Origin: Salvia splendens
Taxonomy: Eukaryota; Streptophyta; Magnoliopsida; Lamiales; Lamiaceae
Assembly: GCF_004379255.2 (NCBI RefSeq)
Contig: NC_056046.1
Span: 11,160,001-11,224,000 of the forward strand
Reading direction: 5' to 3'
Length of the DNA: 64,000 bases
In this document: piece by piece, positions 41,120 through 53,808 of the stretch
Layout: every line of letters begins with the position of its first letter
Numbering within the stretch: position 1 is the stretch's first letter
Translations under genes and position numbers: made by a program
The notes under the pieces: generated by a model
Database searches by the model: none
Told to the model about the DNA's origin: nothing
Seen by the model: the letters and a program-made list of their open reading frames with translations, nothing else

Positions 41120-42950
41120 ATCCATCCGCAACGCTGTGTCTTATCCGTCTCATCTATTAACTATTCATAGGTCCACTGTACTTTTCACTCGATCTCTTAA
41201 CTAAGAGACAGAACCTGCAACCCTGCATCTATTATCCGTCTTTTAACCATCTCATCCCTTAACTATTCATTCAATTTCATTTTTTATTTTTATTTCCAAC
41301 AAATTCAATTAATAAAAAACACTTCATTAAATAAAATAAAAATTACAACTTAAAATCCTAAAAAAATACATAATTAAATTGGTGGCATAATAAATAAAAA
41401 AGACATAATTTAAAATACAATTTTATATAAATTATAAAAACTACTCCGCCGGCGAATCATCCCCCGGAGGCGATGGAGCCGGAATACCAAGTTGTCCCGC
41501 CAGATACACAATGCCGACATGATGGACTTGAAATTGGGCAGGCGTCATGCTGGAAGTGTCCGACATCGTGACAGTGAATTACAAGGACATTAAGGATGAG
41601 GGCGGCCCTTGGGTGCCCGACTGGCTTGATTCGCCTCGGCCCCTCCTCCCTCTAGTTGCCTTCGCCGCCTTGGTCCCTTGCGGCCGATGGCGCCCACGGG
41701 AGGACCCCCTGCATCGTCCACAATGCCCTCAACCTCCTGCGAGGCAACCTCTTGTGCGGCGCTACCTAAACCACCCCCACTAGATGAGTATTGGCCACCC
41801 GCCGTGCGCTTCGTGCGCTTCGAGGTCGAGCCCGTGCTGGACTGGACACCGCCGACCCACCTTGCCTCGTCTTTGACGACCTCCCAAACATCGACATGTT
41901 TGAATTCTTTGCCGGTGTCGTCGAAATAGACCAGCAAAGCCGATTTCAGAATGTCGGCTCTCGTGGCTCCGCTTTGGTAATGAGCCGCTTCAGTCTTGTA
42001 GTTGCCGCAGAATTTTTTGACCTCTTTGTCGACTCGGTCAAAGTGAGCCCAGAGCATCTTCAATGTGCGGCGGCGGGACCCATTCGGCTTATCTCGTTGT
42101 AGGCCTCAGTGACCTTTTCCGAGAAGCACTTCCGGATTTGTTGATTCCCGACGATGAGATCATACGAGACGCTGATCCGGGCGTTGTACACAGCCATCGT
42201 GTCCTTGCGGCTGTACGGATGACGGCCTACATCCTCATCCTCTTCGGCCTCGAATGCCTTGGAGCTTCCGCCGCCTCGTCCTCCTTCTGGAGTGGGTTCA
42301 TCCGGATAATCCTCCCTAATTTGGGATAATCCCTGCGAATACCTCAGGGCGGAGGGACGAGCATATGCATCTACATCAAAATGGGGTGGTTGGTACCCCG
42401 CCGGCGTCAACAGCCTTGGGTGCCCGGCGTCGACGAACCGGAACCCAACCACCCAATACATTGTACATGCCCCCCAGTCGCCAAACGCGTTGATGTCAAA
42501 CCCGTCGGAGCCGCCCTCGTTTCTGTCGCCGGACATTTTGTGATGAAAATTAGAGAGGTTAGATGAAAATTGGAGGGGAAATGGAGATGATTTGGTAAGA
42601 ATAGATGTGTGTTTATGTGTGTAATGGAGATGAAATATGAGTATTTATAGAGTAAAAAAATAAAAAATAATTAAAAAAAACGGTCATAAATGGTAATATT
42701 ACCGTTTGATTTTTTTATCAAATTTGATTTTTTTAAAAAAAATAATTTATTGCGTCAGCGTGACGAAGCCCACTCGCGGGCCGGCAAGTGGGTGTCATGC
42801 GTGGCGCCAGCGCGCGCGCGTGGCGAGCTGGCTCGCCATTCGTCTCGGCGGGATGGTGACGAGACGGGACGCTGCAACGCTTCTCGCGCGGGTCTCGTCT
42901 CAGAGGGACGAGATAAGAGACACCCGCGAGATGCGTTGCGGGTGCTCTAA
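41120..42950 (-). mobile_element. PIF/Harbinger-type element B
   Basis: Left end ATCCATCCGCAACGC and right end GCGTTGCGGGTGCTC (42947) are inverted; the right flank is TAA and the left flank TAC. The element is about 1.83 kb, a relative of element A in opposite orientation, with the same ORF and the same GC-rich GTGGCGC-type ends. No transposase is present. Confidence 0.8.
41590..42536 (-). pseudogene. Harbinger-type ORF1 gene of element B, frameshifted
   Basis: The minus-strand frame from ATG 42536 reads MSGDRNEGGSDGFDINAFGDWG, then RKDTMAVYNARISVSYD, VGNQQIRKCFSEKVTEAYNE, and stops near 42060. The next frame continues MKMLWAHFDRVDKEVKKFCGNYKTEAAHYQSGATRAD, FKHVDVWEVVKD and a low-complexity tail. 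It keeps the order of the element A protein. The conserved FW of the domain is FS here, and the break near 42070 separates the halves. Confidence 0.75.
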
Positions 42951-43619
42951 ACCACCAATTTTACTATTGAAGGTTTTGTTTATAGTAGATGCGATGGATT
43001 TATTAGAAAAAAGGCATTAATTGAGATTTTTATTTGTATGTTGTCATTTAATAATTGTAATGAAAATGCTTTAATTTAATTTTAATTAACACTCATCCTC
43101 CTCTCCCTTTCTTACACGCACACAGAGACAGCAACAGAGAGTGATTTCGTCTAATCAATTATTTCTATGACAACTCTACCCAGGTCTTTCCTCGGACTTT
43201 CTTCTCAATACGTGGCGTTTGCTGAGGGTTTATTAGTCATTTTGTGGTCGAGCGTTTTCTTTTTCTTTTTCTTTTCTTGGATTATTTCTTCACTAAATTA
43301 CACACAAACACACACAAGAAAGGAGTTTCAGAGCGCCGAGAGAGTTGTAATGTTCTCTTTTCCATTTTTCTAGAGAGAGAAACAAAATCGCGTCAATTTG
43401 AACTCAAACCACCACTCTCTAAAAAAAACTCTATCATCTTCACTCAAATTATACCCCCACTGCAGCCTGCACTGTTTTTAAACTCATCTCACCCAAATCT
43501 CTCTCTCTCTCTCTACCGATACCCGCTCGAATATTTGTATCTATACACAGGCATTGCGATAATTAATACGGAAGTCTTCGGAAATTTGATGCGCGGTGCA
43601 AAAAGGAAATAGATCAGTG
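42951..43619 (+). promoter_or_regulatory. MAP70 promoter and 5' UTR region
   Basis: The region between Harbinger-type element B and the MAP70 start contains pyrimidine-rich stretches (CTCTCTCTCTCTCT at about 43500-43515), typical of plant 5' leaders. An in-frame TGA lies a few codons before ATG 43620. No TATA box could be chosen with confidence. Confidence 0.45.
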
Positions 43620-46600
43620 ATGGAGGAGGTTTCCGGCGAGGGAAGTGCGGGCTTTACGGTGGAGCGGATACCCGGAGAGGTCAGCGGCAATGCGCAGGCT
43701 TCGACGCCGCTAACCGTGTCGGCGTCGTTCAAGGAGGGAAGCAGCAAGGGTTCGTCGCGGCGGAGGGCGTCGGTGCGGCCGAGCCTCGACGCGGATGAAT
43801 TTATAAATCTGCTCCATGGTTCGGATCCGGTGAAGTTGGAGCTCAATCGACTGGAGAACGAAGTCAGAGGTGAGTCTCTTCCGCTGGATCCACTAGATTA
43901 TCGCTCTGATTCGGTGCCGCTATGATGCGCCATTTATTTAGGGCATTGTAAATTTGGAAATAATTGTGTTTAATTGCAAGCTCCGAACAAAATCATATCC
44001 TAGTTTAGTTATCCATTTTATGTTTATTTTAATTTTTAATCGACCACTATGCTATGCTTTAATAACTTATGAATGAAAATGGAAACTTTAGCGAGAGTTG
44101 CTGTTTTGCAGATAAGGATAGGGAGTTGGGGGAAGCTCATTCCCAGATCAAGGCGTTAAAGCTGTCTGAGAGACTTCGTGAAAAAGCTGTTGAAGAGGTT
44201 TCTTTTGCTCTCACTTTAAATTTGTTTTCGTGGATATGTCTTCTTCATTGCAGTTGAGTTTCATACCTGGAAACTGACGCCTAATCTATCTTTTGTGCTA
44301 AGTGGAAATGGGGTGATTTCGGGAGGGTCTTGGGATGAGTTTAGTGATATCTATGTACATCAATCCAATTTTAATATTTTTCATGATGTAATACTTGATG
44401 ATACTGTGATTCCCTGATTGTTGTGGGTAATGTGACTCGATTCACTATTCTTGAAATGCTTGCTGTTAGATTTCTTTGACTTTCCTTATAAGAATACAAG
44501 TGTTGGAAGAGTATTCTTTTCTTGCCCTAAAACGAGGGAGATAGTGTTGTTTTTAGAACTAATATTCTCATAAGTCTGTTTCTAAGTTGCCAAGTTTTAA
44601 AAACTTTGGAAGAAGGATATGGGGTTATTATTATCCTTTTTGGGTTTTACAACATATGCAAACCCATATCTATTCAATAGATGATGTATTTCAATCTTCA
44701 TATGACTAAATATTCTTCCATTTTCAGAAGAACTCCCTATTGAAATAATTTGGTTTGAGCCATTCATCTGAACTGAACTAATCCTTTCATGTTCATTTTC
44801 TTCCCTTACATTCTCCCTTTTTTTTCTGTCCCAGCAAGTACCTAGACGAACTTGAATCATGTCTGAAATCTGACTTTTGTTTGTTTACCTGTAGCTAACT
44901 GACGAATTAGGAAAGGTGGATGAGAAGCTCAAATTAACAGAATCGATTTTGCAAAGCAAGGTACTCACTCTAGATTTTCTTTTTCCCACTTTTCTTCTTT
45001 TCTGCCTGTTTATATTATTTTGACAATGTTCTTTCTTTAATTAACAATCATGGGCAGAATCTTGAAATCAAAAGAATTAATGATGAAAAGAAGGCTTCGA
45101 TGGCGGCTCAATTTGCTGCAGAAGCCACTCTTCGGAGAGTTCATGCAGCCCAAAAGGATGATGACATGCCTCCTATTGAAGCAATCTTGGCTCCATTGGA
45201 GGCTGAGCTCAAGCTTGCACGGCAGGAGGTCTGTGCCTTTTATGCTTCTGCTCTTGTAGTTGAAGAGGTACACTCATTTAAGGGTATTACTGAAATAACC
45301 TTGCCTTGTTCCTTTTAGATCTCAAAGCTGCAGGATGATAACAAAGCACTGGACCGTCTTACCAAGTCAAAAGAGGCTGCTCTACTAGAAGCAGAGAGAA
45401 CTGTACAGGTAGCACTGGCAAAAGCTTCCATGGTTGATGACCTCCAAAACAAGAACCAAGAATTGATGAAGCAGATAGAAATTTGCCAGGTTTTAGATAT
45501 TCTTATTTGTCATTCTGAAGCACCATTTATCTTCTTCATATAATAAAAAATCATATATGTTTTACCAGGAAGAAAATAAGATACTGGACAAAATGCATCG
45601 GCAGAAGGTTGCTGAGGTTGAAAAACTTACCCAAACTGTACGCGAACTTGAAGAGGCTGTGCTTGCTGGCGGCGCAGCTGCCAATGCTGTACGTGACTAC
45701 CAACGGAAGGTTCAGGAGATGAATGTAATGTTCTGTACACACCAACCCCAATTAAACCATCACTACTTATACAAAACTATTCCATTATTTCTTTCCATAA
45801 GTGAGTAAAATACTAATTTTGTTTCAGGAAGAAAGAAAAACGCTTGACCGGGAGCTAGCTCGTGCCAAGGTAACGGCTAATAGGGTAGCGACCGTGGTAG
45901 CCAATGAATGGAAAGATGCTAATGACAAAGTAATGCCTGTCAAACAATGGCTAGAAGAAAGAAGGTTTTTGCAGGTATTTTTGCATCCTTGTTTGCCTGT
46001 CATTGTGTTTTGTATGCTATATTGCTATAGTGAAAGTAGTAGTGTTGCACTAGTCAAATCTTTGAGAAATTTCTCATAATATCTTTCTTTGTCTTCAAGG
46101 GGGAGATGCAACAACTTAAGGACAAGTTAGCTATCACTGAGAGGGCAGCAAAATCCGAAGCCCAGCTGAAAGTAAATGGCTTATTTTTATCATTATTAAA
46201 ATCGGAATTTTAACTAAAATAGAATGAATCTAAAATTTATTTATCTCTCACCAGGAAAAGTATCAGTTACGTTTGAAAGTTCTTGAAGAGACTTTGAGAT
46301 CGCCAAACACTGCAACACGTGGTTCATCGGATGGAAGAAGCCCAAGCAATGGTCCTTCAAGACGCCAGTCGCTGGGTGGAGCTGATAACATTTCAAAATT
46401 GACTTCCAATGGCTTCTTACCTAAGAGATCACCATCCTTCCAGTCAAGATCTTCTGGAAGCAGTTCAGTATTGAAACATGCAAAAGGGACATCAAAGTCC
46501 TTTGATGGTGGTTCAAGATCTTTGGACAGGTCCAAAGTTCTCTTAAATGGACTAGGACCAAACTTTAAACAAAGTCAGTCGTGTGATGGAACTAAAGAAA

Positions 46601-47728
46601 CTGAGACACAAAGTAGTGCATGGAAAGCAACTCAAGTGGAAAAACCTAGTGACATACAAGTTACAGAGAAAGAAGATAGTGTGCCGGGGTTGTTATATGA
46701 TATGTTACAAAAAGAGGTGATTTCATTGAGGAAAGCTTGCCACGAAAAGGATCAAGGCCTTAAAGACAAGGATGATGCAATTGAGGTTCATTTCTTTCCT
46801 TTTCACAGTCATTGGTTGCTATTGTCGTAATGCTAAAGGTTTACGGTTGCTTCCACAATCAGATGTTAGCAAAGAAGGTAGAAACTTTGACTAAAGCAAT
46901 GGAAGTGGAGGCCAAAAAGATGAGAAGGGAGGTGGCTGCTATGGAGAAGGAAGTGGCTGCAATGCGGGTGGACAAGGAACATGAAAATAAGTCAAAAAGA
47001 TTGGGGAATTCGAAGAGTTCAATGAACAGCTCTCAGATGCTTCCTGGGAGGTATTTTCTGCTATAGTAGTTCTCGACAAGGGTTAATTAGTTACTTGGGT
47101 GCAATATTTACACAATCTATTGATACTAGGGGTGTCTTTCTCACGTTCTCCACTTCTCCTTAGTAAACTGGTATTGTCACATGATATATCCTGATTTTCT
47201 GATTTTGTCCCATCGATGAATTTACATGATTTCACCTCACTAAGTATGCCAATGTTAGATACAGTCTGTTTGTCGACTTCTTGTGTTGAATCATGATACT
47301 GGCTAACTATTGTTTGTTGTAGCAACTAATGTTTTTCAAGTTTGTCTCAAATTAAGATTTACTTCATGGAAACCATGCCTTAGATTCTGCTCAGTGTGTG
47401 GCTTTGGGTATTTACTAATTGTTGCGTTTAACACATTAAAGCTGCTTGTAGTCTTCTTTGGCTGATGTGGTTTGGATAAATATCGATGGGGATTCATTAC
47501 TTAATTTTTCTATGGAATCCTTTAATCATCTTATTTGAAGTGTATGAACTGGTCATGATTCTGAGAGATCCATATGCTGCTCTTTGCATCATGTTTTGTT
47601 ACTTCCCCTTCCAATATTCATGAGAGCCCCCTTTCTGTTTCCGTCGTGTGTCTTTATTTGAGATCAATTAACACATTATCATCTGCAGGACTGTATCAAG
47701 AAGTGGGCTGACACGCAGTACACAATAG
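43620..47728 (+). CDS. MAP70: Microtubule-associated protein 70 (MAP70), 625 aa
   Basis: Eleven exons: 43620-43869, 44112-44197, 44895-44960, 45058-45228, 45319-45489, 45569-45724, 45828-45974, 46100-46171, 46255-46785, 46863-47050, 47689-47728. All have GT-AG introns and join in frame to TAG, giving 625 residues; Arabidopsis MAP70 proteins are close to this length. Residues about 65-400 are a long coiled coil, starting LDADEFINLLHGSDPVKLELNRLENEVRDKDREL and including the conserved RRVHAAQKDDDMPPIEAILAPLEAELK region. A serine-rich stretch follows (SRRQSLGGADN, KRSPSFQSRSSGSSS), then a second coiled coil and the short basic end SRSGLTRSTQ. MAP70 proteins are plant-specific, bind cortical microtubules and shape secondary-wall patterns. 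The gene looks complete; which family member it is cannot be settled, though it is closest to the MAP70-1/-2 type. Confidence 0.9.
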
Positions 47729-49706
47729 CGGATAATCCATTCACAGCATTGAGGGATTTGGTTGTTTGGTCCTTCTCATTTTCTAATTTTACCCTTTCAC
47801 TGTTTGTATAATTGTAACAAGCATGCCAATGGCTCTTTGGTCGTGGGAAGAGAAGAAAATGATGCAATGATGATGAGGTTTAGTGGAAAAAACTGTGGGT
47901 GTGCTTCTGACTTAGACTACTACTATGTCCCTCGTCTGCGTAGGGATCAGCAAGGAACACGAAGGCATCAAAGTGGAGCTAACTTTTTGGCTGATGATAT
48001 ATTTGAGTGGCAGTTTAATATGTTGTATAGGTAGCTTGTTGGCTTATGGGTTGCCATATTGTCGTCCTCTCTATTATTTGCAGTCTATTTTGAATCTGCA
48101 GTTTAGTGTGATTGGTATTTGTCGAGGTTTGTCGATATTCTTGTTATCCGATAAAATATCTTGATGTTCTTTTTTTGGATCTGAATTCTAGCTCTAATTT
48201 ATTTGTTGTGTGTCTGCTGATTTGGTTTGATTTATTTATTGTCTCAAGAGTAGTGAGATGTATGAATACAGACTGTGTACATTATCTTATCCAGGTTGGT
48301 AGGTGGGTGTGCTGTCCATGGCCTCGTGGTCAAAATATTCTTTACTAGACTCTGGGCTTTGGTGTATGTGTCAGACTCTGAATGATTTACTTACTTTTGT
48401 CACCTTCTTGCACATTCGATGAACAGAATAAAGAGATGATCATACATTCATATTGGAATCTTACTTGGGGTGAAAATCAAGCTTCTTTTATCTTGCTTCT
48501 CGTTCTCATATCTTGGAATTTCCTTCAAACATTACTCACTTTGTCCAGTCTCATTTAACTTGGCACTGTCTTTTAAGCAAATGTGTAAATAGAAAAAAAG
48601 TTATTGGAATATAAGTTTATTTTTATATAGCATTCATTTTATAGTGGAATAGAAGTAAAATGAGGTAATGGAATGTGATGTTAATTAATTAGATTAGAGA
48701 TTTTTAAATTGCGAGGAAGTGCAATTTGTTGGATATAAGGAACTTGAAATCTTATTAAAAAACAAATTTTACTAATCTCCTCCGTGGCTCTAATAATTTA
48801 TACTAGTATAGATGTTAAATTCACATACTATTTTGTAAAGATTCAGTCTCTTAAAAAAATGAAAAACAAGATACAGCTAATCGTCGGTAGATACACAGAT
48901 GTGAGATGTCATTGTTGGCTGGTTGGCGAGCCTTGCATCATTTATATTTTCTTATACTAAAGTGAATATAAATTGTTTTGGTGCAAGATACTTTGAAATA
49001 AAGCTAAGATTTTATATAAATTTGGTATGGAGACGTTCACGTATCTCCATGGTTTTGTTCGCAAAAAATACGGTAAAATGGAGTGGGAAAATAAAAAAAA
49101 ATGGGATTTGGTGGGATTGAGTTATCAATTGGCACGCGGCGGTATTTTCATAGTAGAAATAGAAATAGAAATAGAAATAGCAATAGCAATAGCAATAGCA
49201 ATAGCAATAGAGGAAGGGACATCATTATTGCAGTCGGCATTACAAATCTAACTCGGAAATATTTCTAAATTCTAACAGAATTGGTAATCATTGTCTATTA
49301 CTTGGCTATTTAATTTTCTTGCTGCATTCATTTGATTCAGTTAGTTGGGCAGCACCTATCAGTTCCATCTTTGTTTCCGAATCAGAGAAATCTAGTAGTA
49401 GTATAAAGCAAAAGAAAAGGCTTAAATTGATCAAAATTTGGTGAACATTGAAATACAATTAGATAACGTTTAGCACACGAAAAACACAAACAAGAACAAA
49501 GACACAATACATATGCAAACAAAATCAAGCACGCCTAAGCATAATACAACCAATCAAATGAAAAAAAAACAAGTAACGGTCTCAAACAGAGTATACTACT
49601 GTTATTAACATGAAATAACGAAATACTTACACTAAATTTTTGATAAAATAAAAAACAGAAGCTTGCGTGCACTGAGGAATACGGATTACTTAGTAGTTAG
49701 TACTAA
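47729..49706 (+). other. MAP70 3' region and intergenic DNA
   Basis: The first several hundred bases are likely the 3' UTR of MAP70, although no single poly-A signal stands out. Further on there is no gene. A hexanucleotide repeat lies at 49154-49211. The short frames here show no family features. Confidence 0.45.
49154..49211. repeat. Compound hexanucleotide microsatellite
   Basis: About four ATAGAA units change into about five ATAGCA units, a single-base variant spread through half the array. Confidence 0.9.
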
Positions 49707-49930
49707 GACCATGTTTGGTTGCCAGGATTCTGTTTGGGAAAATAATCTGATTCCTTAAATTTTAAATTCCTGTGTTTGTTTCCATTTTTAATCAAACTGG
49801 GAAAGTAATCAAAATCCTTAAACAAGGAAAGTTAGGAGTACAACTTTCCAGGATTCTGAATCCTAACTTTTCTTAGGTATTATTTTTCCCAGTTTTAGGA
49901 TTCTTACATATTTAATGCAATATAGTACAG

Positions 49931-49971
<41 letters not shown>

Positions 49972-50608
49972 CATCATTATTATTGTTATTATTTATTTCA
50001 ATGTTTTAAAAATAATTTAAAAGTATAAACCATACTTAATTTCAGGATAATAAATAACTATAATTCAAATTATCATAATTATAACTATATTATTAATATT
50101 TATTTTTATTTTTATTATAATAATAATAATAATTTATTAAATATTTAAATATAATTATAACTATATAATAATATAATAATTATTAATTTATAAATTAGTA
50201 ATTAACAATAAAATTGTAGTGAAATTTTAAATTATAAAATTTATTCAATTAAAAATTAAGTAAATATAATGATAATAATAATAGTAATAATCTTATTTAT
50301 TATTATATTATTATATATTATGATGTATAATCCATATTTAAACTATCCATCGTAATAATAAATAAAATAATATAATTATTATCATTTGTAATTAATAATT
50401 TATTAAATAATATGTATTATTATTTTTTATAAATAAAAAATGATAAGTATATTTTTAGTTTAGTGTTTAAATCAAATATATACTTTCAAATCTTGATATT
50501 TTCCAAACACGGGAAGTAAAGTTATTAGAAATCATATTCCCGGGATTCATTTTCCCAGGAATCATTTCCTTGTCAACTTTACTTTCCCGCCAACCAAATA
50601 TGGCCTAA
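49704..50608. mobile_element. Tourist-like (PIF/Harbinger) element, AT-rich
   Basis: An 899-bp element (49707-50605) has inverted ends GACCATGTTTGGTTGCC and GCCAACCAAATATGGCC, flanked by TAA on both sides. Subterminal AGGATTC/GGGATTC and TCCCAG-type segments also mirror each other. The interior is very AT-rich, with a (TTA)n run at 49932-49970. No ORF. Confidence 0.8.
49932..49970. repeat. (TTA)n microsatellite
   Basis: About thirteen TTA units without interruption, inside the Tourist-like element. Confidence 0.9.
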
Positions 50609-51860
50609 ATGTGCATTAATTTTTAAGGATCATATGTACATTTACGAGAATACCCTCAGATTTTCTCTCACACGGGGGGAGCTTCGTCTCGTTCATAACT
50701 TCATACTAATATCTCATTTGGTATAATGGTAAAATGTAATGACGATGGGAAAAAAATGACCTTGTAAATTAGTTATCTATTTGTGAAATAGCTTAGTGAG
50801 AGTTGTTAGCTAAACAAACTATGCTTCAAGTCATTTAGTTATCTAAAAGTACTGGAATAAATATATTTATTGTGTTTTTACTAGTATTATTAATAATAAT
50901 TGTATTAAGTTTCTAACTAACTTTGTTTATTGCAAGATTAGAGTGAATAAAATAATTTATCCATTTAAAAATTAATATTTTAAGTAATTTAAATTTAGAT
51001 AGCTCATTACACTCATGAACCTCGAAGTATCTCGTAATTAAATAAGGCTTATTTCGATTAGCTTCGAATCAATTGTACGCTAATTATTTTGAATTCGCAT
51101 AAGAATGCTTCTTATTATTTAGAATATGAACCAGCAAATGTGAATTATCGTAACTTTTCTATGTTAGTTTACCTTTGGTCAGATAATTTATTTTTATACT
51201 AGTAATATATTACCCTTCTTTTCTTAGAAAAAAGTTTCATTCAGCTATTACATTTTTTTAATATAATCAATTACTAACATGTTTTGTAGTATAACCAATT
51301 ACTGGCATGTTTCTAAGCCTTCGAAGTTCATGTTCTTTGTATAGTGCTTTTTAAAAGTTAAAAAGAATAATGTTTTACGCCATCGTAATCACAAATGACA
51401 TGAAAATACAATGTTGAATATTGAAATTCTGGTAATGCTTTCGTATCAAATGTACAATATAAGTCCAAAGTTGCACATGGATTTGAGCATATATGTATCT
51501 ATATTTGGAGAGAGTCCATGCTCTAATGATTTCCAATGCCTAAATATTAGGTGAGCTTCAAATCAACCAAAATAACAGCTGCCTAAATTCACACAGAACA
51601 ATCATTACTTTTGCTCAGGCTTCTTTCCAACTTATATCTACAATTGGATTTACCAGAACGTATATTAGAAAATTTATTTGGGCTTTGTGGACGACCCATT
51701 TCAATTTTGGGCTAGGCTGCATAATTGGGCCACACACTCTTTAAATTTTGGGTAATTTTTTAATATTTTATGCAAAACTTCTATTTGAGTTGTTGGATGT
51801 ATTGGTAGACAACCCATAACTCGTTTTAAGAGTTACACATACACCTATACTCATGTGTAC
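50609..51860. other. AT-rich intergenic DNA
   Basis: No ORF longer than a few dozen codons and no clear repeat border. Confidence 0.5.
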
Positions 51861-52067
51861 TAAGACGGTGTTCGGTTGACAAGATTAAATCTCATGAATA
51901 AATATGTATCATGTTTGGTTCATAAGATTGAACCCTTCAACTTAATCCTAGATGGATAGTTTCATGATAATTAGGCATAGCCTCCCCCTCCAACTAAAAT
52001 AATCATACAACTTAATCCTAGATGGATAGTCTCATGATATTAGTCATGGCAACCGAACGCCACCTAA
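51861..52067. mobile_element. Tourist-like MITE, copy 2
   Basis: A 201-bp relative (51864-52064) of the MITE at 33017-33214, flanked by TAA. Ends GACGGTGTTCGGTTGACAAG and the imperfect complement ending GGCAACCGAACGCCACC. By eye most of the interior is identical between copies. Confidence 0.85.
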
Positions 52068-53143
52068 GTATTCGAACCTCCGACTAATTAATTAGAGAAA
52101 ACATATTGTTCATTCCCAAATTGCATAGTACAATATTTAAATTTGGGACCCTAGAAAATGAGTTATTAGTGACATTCAAGAATATGAAATTTCAGGAAAT
52201 ATATAGCGAAATGCATTCACAACAAGTGATTGCTCTTCTTTGTAGAGATTGAGGGTTTAAAATAAGTGAGTTTTTCCCTTCCAACTGAAAATATCACCAT
52301 TTGGATACATAGTTTTTATGAAGTTCAAAAGCCGGCTACTAAAAATCAGATAAAATTAGATATTTTGTAATGCACCGTTCTTTCTATACTAGATCTGCTT
52401 AAATTAGTTTAAAGAGAGTTTATATTAATAAGTTGAGTTTAGAACTACAAATAAGATGATGGAGCGTAATTTCAAATTTTGGAGTTTAGATCTTCTTTTT
52501 CCCTTTTCAATTTTATTTCACATAGCTCAAAATGATCTTGACAAACAAATTGGCCCAACAAGCAATATGAAAAACGTTTCTATTTGTAAACCATTTTAGT
52601 GTTATATCATATCAATGTCATTCATCAACCTAAAGATTATGTAATTTTCTCAAACATTGCAACCATTAATACAATAGGTTGTACATTGTCTATCTAGAAT
52701 GTGAAACTTTATCATTCTTTTCTACAATAAGGATCAACTAATGATCTTTTAGCCCCATTTCATACGAAGTTAAAGAATTGGATCATTTGTTTGATAAACT
52801 CCAAAGTTATGGATCATTTATCAAATTTATTCATTTTTGGCATGATAGTTGAAGTTAAATATATGTGTTTCCTTCCATCTTGAATCAAGATTGCTGCAAC
52901 TGTATCATTCATTTCTTTGAAAATTTGATCTTTTTTTAGTCGAATTCTATTATTATCGAATATTTTGGATGTATTTTTATTCAAGTAAATTAAATTTTTG
53001 TCCTCACTTTATCACATACTAAGGGTTATTTTACTATTGACAAAAATGACACGAATCGTATTGTAGAAGATCCGATCGATTGGAATATATTGATTTGACT
53101 TAGAGCAAAAATGAAAAAAAGATCTATGTAGTGGTCAAATATT
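52068..53143. other. AT-rich intergenic DNA
   Basis: Nothing recognisable between the Tourist-like MITE and the hAT MITE. Confidence 0.5.
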
Positions 53144-53653
53144 AATTTTAGTAGGCGTGGCAAATCGTGCGGATTGGATCGTTATCGGCTCAACCTGATA
53201 ACGACCCAACCCAATAAGGCCTAACTCGAATCCGATCTGTTAAGAAAATTCTAAACCTGAACACGACCCGCATCCGACACGAACCGTTAATGACACGATA
53301 TAATTTGGGTTGACACGACACGATAACGACCTGAACCTGATATTGCACGATTAAATCTAATATTACATGATCAAACCTTATTTTTCAACCTAATTTACAC
53401 GATTAAAATCTGTTTTATATGATTTAAACCCGATTTACAATAAATTTAAAAGTTAAAGTAAAATATATTTTTTAATAATAATAAAAATAACAATATTATT
53501 TCTGAATGGGTTATCCGCATGAAGCCCGCATCCAACCCGGAATTATCGGGTTCTTAACGGGTCAACCTGATAAGGATACGAACCCAATGATCCAAACCCA
53601 ATAATTTCATGCGGATTCGTGTCATGTCAAAAATTGTCAGCCCTAAATTTTAG
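53144..53653. mobile_element. hAT-type MITE upstream of the dynamin gene
   Basis: A 494-bp element (53152-53645) begins TAGGCGTGGCAAATCG and ends AATTGTCAGCCCTA (imperfect inverted ends), flanked by the perfect eight-base duplication AATTTTAG, diagnostic of hAT. The interior is full of ACCCGA, GATAACGACC and GGGTT motifs in both orientations. Confidence 0.88.
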
Positions 53654-53808
53654 CGTAAATAACAACAAACATTTTAAAAATATATGTATAAACGTATATT
53701 TAGTTTTTTTTTCGTGTTTCCCTCTCTATCTCTGTGATCAAGTCCAAACGAAGATCGGATCCCGATTTCACAACATTCACTTCCAATTTGCCATATCTCC
53801 GATTAAAC

